Shown here: positions 31,722 to 43,079 of the stretch, piece after piece
Numbering within the stretch: position 1 is the first letter of the stretch
Layout of the letters: every line of letters begins with the position of its first letter
Assembly (NCBI GenBank): GCA_038380435.1
Contig: JAWZYU010000019.1
Span: forward strand, 18,129,801 to 18,193,800
Direction: 5' to 3'
Length of the DNA: 64,000 nucleotides
Source of the DNA: Ryuthela nishihirai
Taxonomy: Eukaryota > Arthropoda > Arachnida > Araneae > Heptathelidae
The notes under the pieces: model-generated
The model's input: the letters and a program-made list of their open reading frames with translations, nothing else
Told to the model about the DNA's origin: nothing
Databases searched by the model: none
Program-made: the position numbers and the translations under genes

Positions 31722-32935
31722 TACCGAAGAGCCAAAACATTATGGCCACTGGCCTAATATCAGGTTAGTCCTCCACGTGCGGCCAAAACAGCTCTTTCCC
31801 GGCGAGGCATGGACACTACAAGATTTCAAAAAGTGTCTTGTGGTATCTGGTACCAATACGTTACCAGCAGATTCTTTAACTCTTTAAGATGCGTGGTTGA
31901 GCCGCCGCAGATCGCTTATTACTGTTCCAACACAAACCACAGATGCTCGATTGGATTGATAGCTGGGGAATTTGGCAGCTAGGGCAATACCTGGAAGTCT
32001 TCATGTTCCGAGAACCATTCTCGAACAATCTGGGCAGTGTGGCATGGTACATTATACTGCTGAAAGCAGGCACTACTAGAAGGGCTATACCGTTGCCATG
32101 AAAGGATATACCTGGTCTGCAATGATGTTTGGGTAGGTGGTAGACGTCATAGTTTCCTGCACACGAATGACTGGAGCCAGGGTTTCCCAACAGAACATTG
32201 CCCAAACCATTACACTATCTCCACCGGCTTCTTTTCGTCCCATGGTGCATCCTGGTGCCAACACTTCCCCAGGTAAATGACACACACTTTCCGGGCTATC
32301 CATATGCTGCAACAGGAAAGGAGATTCATCGGACCAGACTATCTTCTTCCAAGCATTCAAGGTCCAGTTTCGATGATCGCGTTCCCATTGTAGGTGCTTT
32401 CGATGGTGAACCGAGGTTAGCATGGACACTCGTAGAGGCCTGCGGCTAGGCAGTCCAATTTTCAGCAAGGTTCGATGTATTGTGTGTTGCGAAACATTAC
32501 TCCCATCACCAGCATTCAAATTACGGGCGAGTTGCGACACAGTATCCCTTCTGTTGGCTCGTACCATACAGGATAGCCTTCGCTCACCTGTGGCATCGAT
32601 GAGCCATTGGCCCAAACCTTGCTGGCAGTTCGTGGGTTTTCTCTCCTCGGACTACTTTTTGAAGGTACAAACCACGGCTGTCCGTGAGTACCCCTCAAGC
32701 CTTGCCATCTCGGTAATGCTCTGATCCAGAAGTCTGACCATTACAATATGGCCTTTGTCAAACTCACTGAAGTCACTGCTTTTCTCATCTGAGAAACAAG
32801 AAAACACTGATTAACAGAGATCAGTATCAGGTGTTATTTATACCGTTTCATGACCTTCACATGCACTGTCGTTTACCTGCAGTTGCTTCGATTTGCATAA
32901 AAATACGCTGGTCATAATGTTTTGGCTCTTCGGTG
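31722..32935 (-). mobile_element. Tc1-family transposon, copy A
   Basis: Inverted ends ACCGAAGAGCCAAAACATTA (left) and TAATGTTTTGGCTCTTCGGT (right) are flanked by TA (31720-31721 and 32936-32937). The 1.2-kb length is normal for Tc1. The same ends are found on copy B at 50747-52118. Confidence 0.92.
31900..32790 (-). pseudogene. Tc1 transposase, copy A (broken)
   Basis: Minus-strand DDE transposase. The helix-turn-helix part is DTVSQLARNLNAGDGSNVSQ and HTIHRTLLKIGL. The first catalytic Asp is in IVWSDESPFLL. The second is lost: the motif reads QQYNVPCHTA where QxDN is expected (about 32030). The catalytic Glu survives in NPIEHLWFVLE. Two stops follow directly. Frames are broken near 32085 and in the N-terminus (about 32620-32790). 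A mutated second Asp means the copy cannot encode an active enzyme even if the frame were intact. Confidence 0.88.
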
Positions 32936-32939
32936 TATT

Positions 32940-33470
32940 TATATATATATTACACTTTCGTTATGTAATAATACATTACAAAACAAAGTGTAATTGTGAT
33001 ACAGAACGTTATGAGCAAGGCAAACAGGGCGCACTCTTCAATTTTGTTAAATTGGTACTTAAATCTTGATTAATATAACTCGATAAATATTAAGACATTG
33101 CTTTCTTATCGTTATACAGAATCACAAAAGAATTTTACAAATCGTGTTCCTTACTACATAATATACAGTACAATGCACTGTACACATAAAAATCGCAGTA
33201 AAATATCTACTGATGAATTATAACTATGTAAGGATATACTATTTTTACATTCGAAAACATAATGTCAAACATCACTTCAAACTCAATGATAAATGTGATT
33301 TTCTCAGAATAGAAATGTGGTACTTATGGGAACTGTTCAATTGACAGTTAATAAAATATTCCAAAAATGCTGCATTTGTTTTTACAAATTTGCTGTACCC
33401 AAGTTCCTGATTATTCTCGATAATAAAAGAATTTTAAAATTATGTATCACATTTTTCAATTTAATTCCCA
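32940..33470. other. No feature recognised
   Basis: AT-rich spacer between Tc1 copy A and a LINE-A fragment. Confidence 0.35.
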
Positions 33471-33474
33471 GGAA

Positions 33475-34405
33475 AATAATAATGCATATCTTAATACATC
33501 CCCTACCACTTCTGAATCCACATTGCTCATCACGTAATTCTCAGTAAACAAGATTCTTAATTCTATTAAGCACAATCATGCAAAGTACTTTACCTGAAAC
33601 AGAGAGTAGGCTGATACCTCTATAGTTATCACAAAAACTGCAATCACCTTTTTAAATATTGGGATAATAATAGTTATGGTAAAATCCTTAGACACAATGC
33701 CTGTGTCATTAAAGATGTTCAAAATTGCCTTCAGCCATGTGATAACAGAAACCATGTGTTCCCATCACTAAACATTTTTTAAATTATTATTCTTTGATAA
33801 TTTGCAATAAATGCAAGTAAATTTTATCATTTACAGGTGATCCGCAAAACTTAAAGCTTATCTGCAGGATAGAGAATCATTTCAGTACCAATTTCATCAA
33901 CCCCTGCGGATATAGCGGCGGGGGTAGCTCAGTCGGTAGCGCGCCAGGCTCGTAATCTGTAGTTCCAAGCTTCGAGTTCCAGCTGGGTCAGCGTTGAGAT
34001 TTATCTCCGCAAAATTCACGGTCAGTAGGGGACACCGATTGGCTTGGAGAGGCCGCCGTCTGTTGGATGTGACGTTAAGCCGTGACCCCGTGTGCGGGAG
34101 AGCCATACCCTGTGCACGTTAAAGAACACTCTGGATGGCTTTAACGGGAGGCCACCATCTGTCTCCCAACAGCCGTTCCAGTGGGTCCCCTCCCCCAACC
34201 TTCTCTGAGCCTTCGGGGTCCTTGTGACCTGGCCATTTAGCCCATGGTGTGCAAAAAAGTGGCGCTCAGAGGTAAAACTATTACAACTCTGCGGATATAT
34301 GTAGTTTAAATTTAGAACTAGCCAAAATAACTTAAGACTATTATATTCTGGCCACATTAAGAGCCGTAATGCATCTATCATCATTACAAAGACTGGGAGT
34401 AGAAC
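33475..34405 (-). mobile_element. LINE-A copy 4: RT/linker fragment split by SINE-B
   Basis: Minus-strand match to about 56740-57160 of copy 1 (CATCCCCTACCACTTCTGAA, CTTTACCTGAAACAGAGAGT). It resumes after the SINE with TTTAAATTTAGAACTAGCCA and ATGCATCTATCATCATTACA. A foreign ~120-bp stretch lies at about 33770-33890. Heavily decayed. Confidence 0.8.
33915..34288 (+). mobile_element. SINE-B, nearly full, inserted in LINE-A copy 4
   Basis: Exact 11-bp target duplication CTGCGGATATA (33904-33914 and 34289-34299). The head has GGTAGCTCAGTCGGTAGCG, the body GGATGTGACGTTAAGCCGTG, and the 3' end GGTAAAACTATTACAA. Confidence 0.93.
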
Positions 34406-34639
34406 AAACCCAGGGACGGACTTTGACCTTCTGAGGCGCTAAGTGATTCAAATTTAAGGGGCCCAAAAAATTCGAAGGTCGAAATATATTTATAATTATT
34501 CTGATTGAGGGAAACAATGGAAACATTATTCTATCATTGGTAACAAAAGTTTGCAAAATAGATTAAATATCAAAAAAATTTGTAATGTAGTAAAACTTTA
34601 AATACATTTCTTTGAGGCCCCTCATATGATCAGGCTTTA

Positions 34640-34955
34640 AGCCGTAGCTTAGTTAGCTTATGCGTAAGTCAGGCCCTGCTTGCGGTTCCCAGATTCGATT
34701 CCCCACTGTGTCTGCACTAAGAATTTCTCCTCTAAATCCCTGCTCATGATAAGGAAGAGGACACCGATGGATTGAAAAATGTCGGCATTCGTCAGATGTG
34801 GCTTAAACCAGTACTCAGGCGATGCATGTTCAATAACATTTGGTTGACAGGAGGCTTCCCTGTGTCTTCTAACAGCTGTCCACGAAACCGTTTCCATTTC
34901 ATCCGCCTTTTAGCGCTTTTGTGGGTAAAAAATGTTCAGTTTAGAGGTATAATCC
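34640..34955 (+). mobile_element. SINE-B, old degenerate copy
   Basis: GCCGTAGCTTAGTTAGCTTA head, box B-like AGATTCGATTCC, and central/3' parts recognisable only in outline (GAGGACACCGATGGATTG, TTTAGAGGTATAAT). Just upstream (34395-34620) CAGGGACGGACTTTG and GGGGCCC/GGGCCCCT-like pieces suggest one end of a hAT MITE. Confidence 0.6.
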
Positions 34956-35109
34956 CAAACATTTAGTCAAAATTATTCGAGTTGTAGCCTTGCTCGCTTC
35001 TAAAAGCTTCGTTCCAATGTTTAAGAGATGGAACAAAAGTGACGCCTAGATTTTATTAAATACAATAAAATATACAAAGTGTTTCACCAAATGTGTTAAT
35101 ATTTGAATT

Positions 35110-36395
35110 TATACTTAAGAATCTGGTTGACAGTCAACTGCATGATGGACAATGTGGATTCAGAAGTGGTAGGAGATGAGTTGATCGCATATTTTCACTC
35201 AGGCAGATTCTTTTGAAATATTTAGAGTTTCAGAAACCTTTAGTTGCTAGCTTTGTTGATTTCAAAAAGGCTTTCGATTCTGTTGATTGCCATAATTTGT
35301 GCTTCATTGTGAGATCGAATGGCATACCAGATAAGTTAGTTAACGTAATGAAAGCTCTCTATAATAACACTGAGTCGTGTGTGAGAGTTGGTAAGTCTTG
35401 TAGCAATTGGTTTAGCATTACTTCTGGTATTCGACAAGGGTGCATTTTGTCTCCTTTTCTCTTTAGTTTGGTTATTGATTATGTTATGCGAAATTCTTTA
35501 CAAGGGAAAGTATTTGACCTTAAATGGTCTAGAGATTTCAAAAATATCTGATTTAGGTTATACAGATGATTTGGCCTTGTTGGCTAATGATGTTGATGAA
35601 ATGAATTCTTTCATTAGGATTGTTGATGAGATGAATTTTTCATTAGGACTGTTGATGGGACTGGTAATAGAGTTGGTTTGGTGATAAACAGCGATAAAAC
35701 TAAAGTGATGAAAAGTGGTCTGGCGGTTAGTGCTTCAGTCGCTCTGAATGGTTGCGCCCTTGAGCAAGTGTCTCAGGTAATTATCTTAGGAGTTATGTAA
35801 AAGATACTGGTGATGTACGGCATGAGATTAACAGACGAATAGGGATTGCCTCTCGGATTTTTATGAATCTATGGAGAGTGTGGAGAACTAGGCGTATACA
35901 CCTAAAGACTAAAATTAGACTGTATAATAGTTTGGTTCTTTCTAGGGTTAGTTATGGTAGTGAAACTTGGATGCTTTGTAAACAAGATAACAGGAAACTT
36001 GATACTTTTGATTCTAGATGCTTAAGCAGTATGTTGGGCATTAGGTGGTTCAACTTTGTAACTAATGATGAGGTTAGGCAAAAGAGTCAGCAACCTCTTT
36101 TAAGCAGCATATTGTGCAGAGAGAGACTCCATTGGTTTGGCCATGTTGCCAATATGGATAATTGTAGATTAGCTAATAGGGTTATTAACAGTGTGCCTAA
36201 AAGGGCTCAGAAAGAGGGGGAGACCTAGGATGCGGTAAGCAGACACTGCCAAACAGGACCTTGTTAGAATTGGTGTGAAGTGGCCAGATGCAGCAGATGT
36301 AGCTTAGGAGAGATATGCTTGGAGAACAAAATTGCACAGTCTGGTTGGACCTCCGTAGCCCATGGCTATGGAGGATGTTACTAATAGATAGATAG
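35110..36395 (+). mobile_element. LINE-A copy 5: RT to 3' end, 5'-truncated
   Basis: Plus-strand RT begins mid-domain (GQCGFRSGRG-equivalent, 35145) and contains LEFQKPLVASFVDFKKAFDS (catalytic Asp), GIRQGCILSPFLFSLVIDYV and the active-site box as YTDDLALLAND (35568). It continues through YGSETWMLCKQDNRKLDTFD and CRERLHWFGHVANMDNCRLA to a 3' end with GATAGATAGATA (36386-36398). Frameshifts near 35550, 35680 and 35790 and a stop near 36227 break it. A ~25-base piece near 35600-35640 is duplicated (ATTGTTGATGAGATGAATT). Confidence 0.9.
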
Positions 36396-39300
36396 ATAAA
36401 ATGTAGTGGGAAGGTTAGAAACTCTTCAACTTTGGGCTTCCTGCTATCCCAAACAAAGAATAGGAGGTGTAAATCACAATGCAAGAAAATATATTTAAAT
36501 TTTTTTTTTAATTTTAAAAAGTTCCTACTTTTGAAGAGTAAAACTTTCTGTGGTCCAATACTCTTGGATTCCAATTACCTTTACTTTCTGCACCAAAATG
36601 GACTTCAGAAACAAAAATCAATAGATATAACAAAATATAAAAAGTAATAGAGTCACAGCTTTTCTTCACCAAAAATAACCGTGAGGTTATCACTTGAGAT
36701 GCTTGCCAGTAGAGAAAGTTTGTATAAAACTCATATTTCTTCAACAGCCAATATTACACATTGTAGATTAAATTCATCTTTATTTTTTTCAAGAGCGAAA
36801 TCCCCAGCAAAAGGGGAATTCAAATGGCACAAAGTGAAGGGGTTTTTTTTGTTAATTTTGAAGAGCTTTTCATGTAAAGCAGAGTGATCAAGGTTAATCC
36901 TGAAAAGATCTGTTTCTTCTGCTCAAATGAAATGTTTGAAGTTGCGGGGGGGAGGGGGGGCTATAAAAATGTCTATGGTAGAATGTGCCAACATTTTTGC
37001 GATTATTTTGAAAATGTTTAATCTATTCAGAATAAATTATTCTATTTTCTCTAAAGCAGAAATATTTGTATGCTATGATGTTATATATGCTTGTGGTTTT
37101 CTGTTAGCTCTCTCTAGCAGTTTTATCTGCCTCTTCGCATCCATGGATTCCTCTGGCTAGAATTCACTGGAACACAGTTTAGTTTTTATTTTCTTCAATA
37201 TGCTTATTGCATTGCCAAAATATTTCTATAATTAATAAACAGTTAGAGGTAGAAAGTGGATCAGCTGGAAGAGCTTGAAGTGAAGACCTGCTTTCTGAGA
37301 GAATCAGAATTTTTTCTGAATGAAAATTCAATGCCGATTCAAGTGGCTTAAAGATAGTCCAAAATTCGCCATTCATAATACACTGGCGGAAATTGAAAAA
37401 AAGAACATCATTAAAATTGAAGGGTAATCTATAAAATTTATTTAGTAGAAACAACTTGTTGAGAAAGGATAGTGATCACACGTGTGAAGTGATTCAATGT
37501 TTGTTTTACCTTTTAATGAGTATTACATTTTACAGAAGGTACATTTTAATAAGATGTTGAACCTCCTCGAGCAGCAATACAAGCTTCCAATCTGGCATGC
37601 AATCGGTCGTACAATTGCTGGATATCACGCGCCATTACATGCGCTTTCAACTTGGACGCGTAATTCAGTGATGCTCGTTGCCTGCCGTGGTCCGTGGAAG
37701 AGTTTGTCCAATCCAGTTCCAGACATGCTCGATTCGAGATAAGTCCGGAGAGCGTGCTGGCCAAAGAAGTTGGTGCACTGCCTGAAGAGCATATTCAGTT
37801 GCCCGGGCAGAGTGTGGGCGTTATGTCACTGGATTATCGCATTTGGGATTACACTCAAATATGGCAGGACGACTGGCTGTACGATCCGCTGCGTATGTAT
37901 TGCTATTCAGTGTACCTTGCACAAACACCAGACATGTACGAGAGTGATAGCTAATTGCTACCCACAAGATGATGCCCGGCGTGGGCCCTGTGTGTCACTG
38001 GCGGATTCACGATGGAAGAAGCCGCCCATCTTGTCACCTTCGAACGCGTAAACGACCCATCAGATGCTTCTAAGCAGAATCGGTTTTTATCAGTGAAGAC
38101 CACAGACTGCCATTCTTCCCTCCAATGAACTCGTTCTTGACACCACTGCAAACGTGTTCGACAGTGACGAGGTGACAGTGGTAACCATGCCAGCGTCATG
38201 CATGCCTGTAGTCCTGCTTCCAAAAGACGATTGCGTATGGCTCTTGTAAGACACCTTTGGTACGAGAGAGGATCGAATTTGTGATGTCGTAGCTCTCCGC
38301 TCTGCCACCGCCACCCTACTGATACGGCGATCCTCTCATGCATCCGTAACTCTGTGTTGCCCGGAACCACATATGCGAGTGTGCGAATGCTCTTCTGACC
38401 ATCGGAGCCACCATCGTACCACTGCCGATACCTCTCGTCCAAAGCGGTGTGCAATTTGATGAAAAGACCAACTTGCTTCCAAAAGACCCACTATACGACC
38501 TCGCTCAAACTCCGCTAACTGAACAAACGTTGCACGCCTGCATCGTCCACGCATGGTAGCTACTTCAAAGGGCACTGAACAAAACGACACAAGACGAATA
38601 ACTTCTTTCTTCACGCCCTTGTCCTTAAATATGTGCTGCATATATTTGCATGTTGTAGTCCTCAGTGACATCATTATTTCACATACTGACTTTCAATCTT
38701 GGATCACGGTTTTTGCTGCCCTTAAATATTAACATATTATATTATGACGTTCTTAAAGGAATTTCTTTTAGGTGTTCTTTTTTCAATTTCCGCCAATGTA
38801 GATGCTGGGTTATACAACGATAATCTTTCTTTAATACTGATACCAGGGATGCAGAAAGCACAGGATACTTTTCCATTTTCATCACTTCGAGAACCATCAG
38901 TAAAGATGTGGCAAATATCAGCTTATCTGTTGCCAATATACTGCATGGTAAGAGCCCATAGTTCTTCAGATGGGAGTGTTGTTTTGAAATCACGTCAGGG
39001 ATGTAAGGTAAAATATCTTGTCTAGATATATTCCAAATGGGGAAATCGGGTATGCTGTCTCCTGCAACCTTTCTGTTAGTCAGATTTGAAAGGAAAGCAT
39101 TATTTTGATGCTTCTAAAAATCCTCGACCTTTTACAGTTGTTCAAAACTTTATATACAATTAGATTTTAATTAGTTTTGGTTTTCATTCTTGCTGCACTT
39201 TTAAAATGAGTGGAAATCCTTCTAACGCTGAGTGGAGGTGTGGCAGCTTCAGCAAGGGAGAGAAGGGTTCGAGAACCACGAAGTTGTCCGAGGCAACATC

Positions 39301-40390
39301 TTATAGTTTTATTTTGACAGGTTTCAAGCTTTCTGCAGAAAGAATCGGAAGTACTAACGTAAAGCTGGCTACCATACTCAAGAATCTGGCGTATTACAAT
39401 TTTGTAGAAAATAAAGAGAGTTTTAGATTTAGCTCCCCATGATGTGCCAGTTAGATATCTCACCATATTTAATCTGCTATTAACTTTTTGAGAGACTAGA
39501 TTAATTTGAGGTTTCCAAATTAAATGATATTCAAGAAGAACACCAAGGAATTTGTGTTCAACAACTTCAATAGTCTCATTGCTAATTTGTAGTCTTAATG
39601 GGAAGTGCTTAGATCGTGGTCTGGAAATAATTAAACTCTTAGTTTTATCATGTGAAACCGAAAATCCCCATTCATCCAAAAACTTGTGGATTTGATTGAC
39701 TGCCATTTGTAGGTTCTTTTGAAGGATGTCAGGATCTTTGCCAGTAACACAAACAGCCAAATCATCAGCAAAAGTTGAAAATTTAATATTTTTGTTTAAG
39801 CATTTAAGTCCTGAAGCATGATGTTGAAAGCACAGGGCTGAGAACGCTGCCCTGTGGTAAACCCTCAGAAACAGGGATAAGAGAAAAAAATTCAAAAACA
39901 ATTGTCATTGTACTTGAATTTTTCTATCTTTCAGAAAATTGTTTATGTAATTAAATATATTGCCAGCTATTCCTAATTTTAAAAGCTTAAAATTGAGCCC
40001 AAGATGCCAAACACTCAAAAGCATGTTGGATATCGAAGAAAACCATAGCCACTTTTTGTTTTATGGAAAGAGCATTTTGTGTCTCAGCAATTAGTTGAAG
40101 TAAATTATCTTGGGATGACATTCCTCTCCGAAAGGCCGTTTGGAAAGGAGATAATAGTTCAGAGGATTCAAGAAACCAGTTGAGTCTGTGAAGTATCATG
40201 CTTTCAAAAACTTTTCCAAGACAGAGTCAGTGAAACAAGTCTGTAGAAGGAAAGTAAATTAGGTGGTTTCATAGGATTAACAACAGGTATCCGGGATTGT
40301 GACTCTGTTCCAACGCTCATTAAATAGTTTCAATAAATATATGAGTGATTTAATAATAGTATTGGTGATGTCATCTAGCCCGCAACTAAG
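36396..40390 (-). mobile_element. LINE-B: Jockey/I-like retrotransposon with RNase H, split by a Tc1-like element
   Basis: Minus strand. RT pieces, in order: SSELLSPFQTAFRRGMSSQD and FFDIQHAFE (40000-40200), then FSTFADDLAVCVTGKDPDIL with the FADD active site (~39770), and HKFLGVLLEYHLIWKPQIN (~39530). RNase H follows: HIFTDGSRSDENGKVSC (~38870-38920) up to NPAS at 38799-38810. The frame then resumes beyond the inserted element as MNGEFWTIFKPLESALNFHS and KILILSESRSSLQAL (37270-37378). The 3' end near 36400-36470 (GGGATAGCAGGAAGC on the minus strand) meets the tail of LINE-A copy 5. 5'-truncated at ~40390 inside the RT. Stops and shifts present. Confidence 0.85.
37381..38798 (-). mobile_element. 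Tc1-like element C nested in LINE-B
   Basis: Inverted ends CACTGGCGGAAATTGAAAAA (37381) and TTTTTTCAATTTCCGCCAATG (ending 38798, minus one base in the match) are flanked by TA (37379-37380, 38799-38800). Minus-strand transposase pieces are: helix-turn-helix FERGRIVGLLEASWSFHQIA; LSYQRCLTRAIRNRLLEAGL; first Asp region WQSVVFTDKNRFCL; and LLWPARSPDLSRIEHVWNWI with the catalytic Glu. The C-terminus is IQQLYDRLHARLEACIAARG. Frames break at ~38340, ~37950 and ~37770. Tcb/Tc1-like by these motifs. Confidence 0.9.
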
Positions 40391-40394
40391 TTAT

Positions 40395-40530
40395 CAAGTG
40401 ATGTGATGTGATAAAATGTGATGGGAAGGTTACAAACCCTTCAACAATTAGCTTCCTGCTATCCCAAACTAAGAATAGGACAAATAATATGTATAGAATA
40501 AAAATTTGAAATTTCAGTGGTAGCTTTTTA
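40395..40530 (-). mobile_element. LINE-B second copy, 3' end only
   Basis: Minus strand: TTTGGGATAGCAGGAAGC and AAGGGTTTGTAACCTTCCCA match the LINE-B 3' end near 36400-36470, ending in a short TCACATCACATCAC tail. It is inserted at the truncated 5' side of the main LINE-B copy. Confidence 0.7.
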
Positions 40531-40639
40531 AGAGATCGTCGACAGCAATAATCTACCCATCTATCTGAGAAAGTTGTGGAAAATGCAAGTTTTTAAATTT
40601 AAGAATTAAAAGACGAATACCTTTACGTAGAAGTTCTGT

Positions 40640-40745
40640 GAGGAAAGCAAGATCTCAGAAGAGAGACAACACAAACAACAATGACTTTATCCAGGGCTTG
40701 AACCCAGGTTCTTTCCATCAGTAGCCAAGCATGCTAACCATTCAG
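40640..40745 (-). mobile_element. SINE-A head fragment
   Basis: CAGGGCTTGAACCCAGGTTC (box B in minus orientation) plus GAGACAACACAAACAACAAT; the 3' part is missing. Confidence 0.7.
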
Positions 40746-40749
40746 AGAT

Positions 40750-41295
40750 ATATTTATATTCTTATACATATATTCATTTTATATATTAAACTTTTTGTAC
40801 TTTATATATCTTGTGTACTAGCTTATCTGAGCATTAAAAAATTATGTCTGAATAAGACCCATATAGAAAAATTTTATGTGTTTAAAAATGGCATATTTGT
40901 CCTGAATATATATACTATTTTGAACTGCACGTAATGTTCTCAAAACTTTTTTTATCAGGAAACTAATAGGCTAACCTGTTTAATAAGTCAGTAAATAATT
41001 CCAAACAAATTTAATTTTTATTAGTACCTAAAGTGTTCTATGTTATGGATGTGTATAGTGCATGCTTTTGAAAATACCAGAATTATACCACTGTTTATTT
41101 AATTTACAGGAGCAAATACATTTTTAATACATATATGAATTTTCAATTGTTAAATAGTCTAAATTCTAGGGAAAGTGTCCAATTATTCTTTACAGATTCA
41201 AATGAGAACCTTTACAAATCTAGCAGGAATTAAATTGCCAATGTATGTTTTCCTAATTAACTTTAAAAAAGTGATTCTGGGGGCCATAAAGAACC
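40750..41295. other. AT-rich stretch, nothing recognised
   Basis: No gene, RNA or clear repeat supported. Confidence 0.35.
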
Positions 41296-41299
41296 TTTG

Positions 41300-41660
41300 T
41301 ATCAGGGCTCAAGCTTATGGTGATATTCCTCTGAATGCAGTATTCACCTTGTTTCAATCATACTGCTAAACCATGTATCTAATCAATTCTGAAGAACAAA
41401 AGAGTCCACTGGTACAAAAAGGCGTTCCTGCGATCATGGGAGCTTTTTAGAGAAAGAGAGATGCTGGCAATTTCTTTCCAATGCATCACAGACATGTTCA
41501 TTAGTCTGGATCAGGTAGCAACTCCATACATTCAGAACCTCCATGTTCAAGATATTAGTCCACCAGGAGAGCTCTATGTATGGGGGCATTATCATCCATT
41601 GATATTAAATCTTGAGCCTACTGCACCTGCAAATGGACGAATGTAAGCTTCAATGCATTT
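41300..41660 (-). pseudogene. Tc1-like transposase relic
   Basis: On the minus strand near 41550-41625, DNAPIHRALLVD is followed by a stop and YLEHGGSECMEL, matching the second-Asp (DNAxxH) block of Tc1 transposases. NEHVCDAL near 41480-41510 matches the IEHVWD block with a frame change. Terminal repeats not found. A possible unrelated QDNA motif on the plus strand at ~42372 is too weak to call. Confidence 0.6.
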
Positions 41661-41664
41661 TTTA

Positions 41665-41800
41665 AAGGATTTTACCATAACTATTATTATTCGCATTTTT
41701 TAAAAAGATGATCACAGTTCTTTGATAACTATAGGAATATCGGCCTCCTTTCTGTTCCAAATAAAGTTATTTGCATGATGCTCATTGTGTTTAATACACT
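41665..41800 (+). mobile_element. LINE-A fragment
   Basis: AAAGGATTTTACCATAACTA through ATAACTATAGGAATATCGGC to AAATAAAGTTATTTGCATGA matches the plus sense of LINE-A RT (56840-56960 inverse). Truncated both ends. Confidence 0.75.
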
Positions 41801-41880
41801 GATCATCACTGTTTAATACACTGATCATCAGTGTTTAATACACTGATCATCAATACACTGATCATTTAATACCTTGATCC
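41785..41880 (+). repeat. Short tandem repeat (GTTTAATACACTGATCATCA)
   Basis: About four copies of a 17-22-bp unit containing ACACTGATCAT. Confidence 0.85.
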
Positions 41881-41884
41881 TAAC

Positions 41885-42300
41885 ATAGGATAACCTTATT
41901 GATAACAATAAGGCTATCCTATGTTAGGTCAATAGAAAGATGAATTCGAAGTTCTATATTTCAAAAATAAGCTTTTTATGGGAAAAATGCAATTGAAGAT
42001 TAAAGACCTTAATCAAATATGTCTAAAACTCATTGTTCAGCAATGTTCACTTAATATTTAAAGAGTTCTAAAAGCGTGAATGTTTAAAATAACAGCACCA
42101 TTGATAACAATTTACCTCAGAAGTGAATTAAAGCTTAATAAATATTATTTCAAGCCATCTAATTAAACAATTTAGAAGTTTATATCAATAATTCTTTCGA
42201 TATTCTTGAATTTTGTGCATTGTTACTGTTAATATTCAAATTTCCATCTCTTTAAATAACAGGTGAATATTGTTGACAATCACAGGATGAAAGGTGAGGA
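41885..42300. mobile_element. Decayed relative of the 8181-8753 foldback
   Basis: CCTATGTTAGGTCAATAGAA, TTAAAGACCTTAATCAAAT and AATATTCAAATTTCCAT resemble both arms of that foldback in order. A strong small hairpin (ACATAGGATAACCTTATTG and its inverse) sits at 41885-41925. Confidence 0.55.
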
Positions 42301-42749
42301 CTCCTTGAACATTGTTGCAGGTCAAGCATACTCTTAAATGATAATCTTGTTCTCCGTTAATGATAACATCTTTAAACAAGACAATGCACAACTCGGACGA
42401 CCTCAATCTACTCACTCACGTGGCCAGCCAACCCCCAGAATTCAACACCTGTTGGATATTGGGCTCATTCATCAATACTCTGGTTCCTGTTATCCAACCA
42501 TAGGGTGCTTTACAGTTAGATTGGTTGAAAATATCTTCAGAGTTACAATTTAGTAGCGTCCAGCTTATGTCATCTTCTAGCATTTGATCCCAAGGGAACT
42601 CCACACGGCATAGTAGGTAGTCATTGTTCAATCCCCACTGATTGCATATTGAGTTAGTTTCATGTCAAATACTATCGTGAATTAGGATATTTTATCATCG
42701 GGTTGCCCTTGTTCGTGTTAATTTGGGTTGTTTTTTATCTCCAAGCAAT

Positions 42750-43075
42750 ACTTTTTTTTGCACCTAATGAGCTAATTGGCCAAGTCATAGAGACTCAGAG
42801 AAAGTTGGAAAAGGGGATCCTCTAGACAGCAGTCAAGAAACAGATGGAAGCACCGCGTCAAAGCTATTCAGCGTATTCTCTTTTACCTGCACTGAATATG
42901 GCTCTCCTGCACACGTGGCCACGGTTTAATGTCCCATACGAAGGGCAGCGGCATTTCCAAGCCGTTGGTGTCTCCTTTCTCGCCAAGGACAGAACGGGAA
43001 TTAGCAGAGAAAATTCTCAATGTTGCTCAATTGGGGCTCGAACCTGAGAACTGCAGATTATGAGCAGAACCCCTC
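42750..43075 (-). mobile_element. SINE-B, old copy
   Basis: Minus strand: TTGGCCAAGTCATAGAGACT, GGCTCTCCTGCACACGTGGC, CAATTGGGGCTCGAACCTGA (box B). It is recognisable along its length but diverged. Confidence 0.7.
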
Positions 43076-43079
43076 CCCC

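Noticed and set aside
37951..38674. Separate host gene for a helix-turn-helix protein
   Set aside because: It lies between Tc1-type inverted ends with TA flanks and aligns by motif to Tc1 transposases.
42338..42553. Second Tc1 transposase (QDNA motif) on the plus strand
   Set aside because: Only one short motif matches; no neighbouring conserved blocks or ends.
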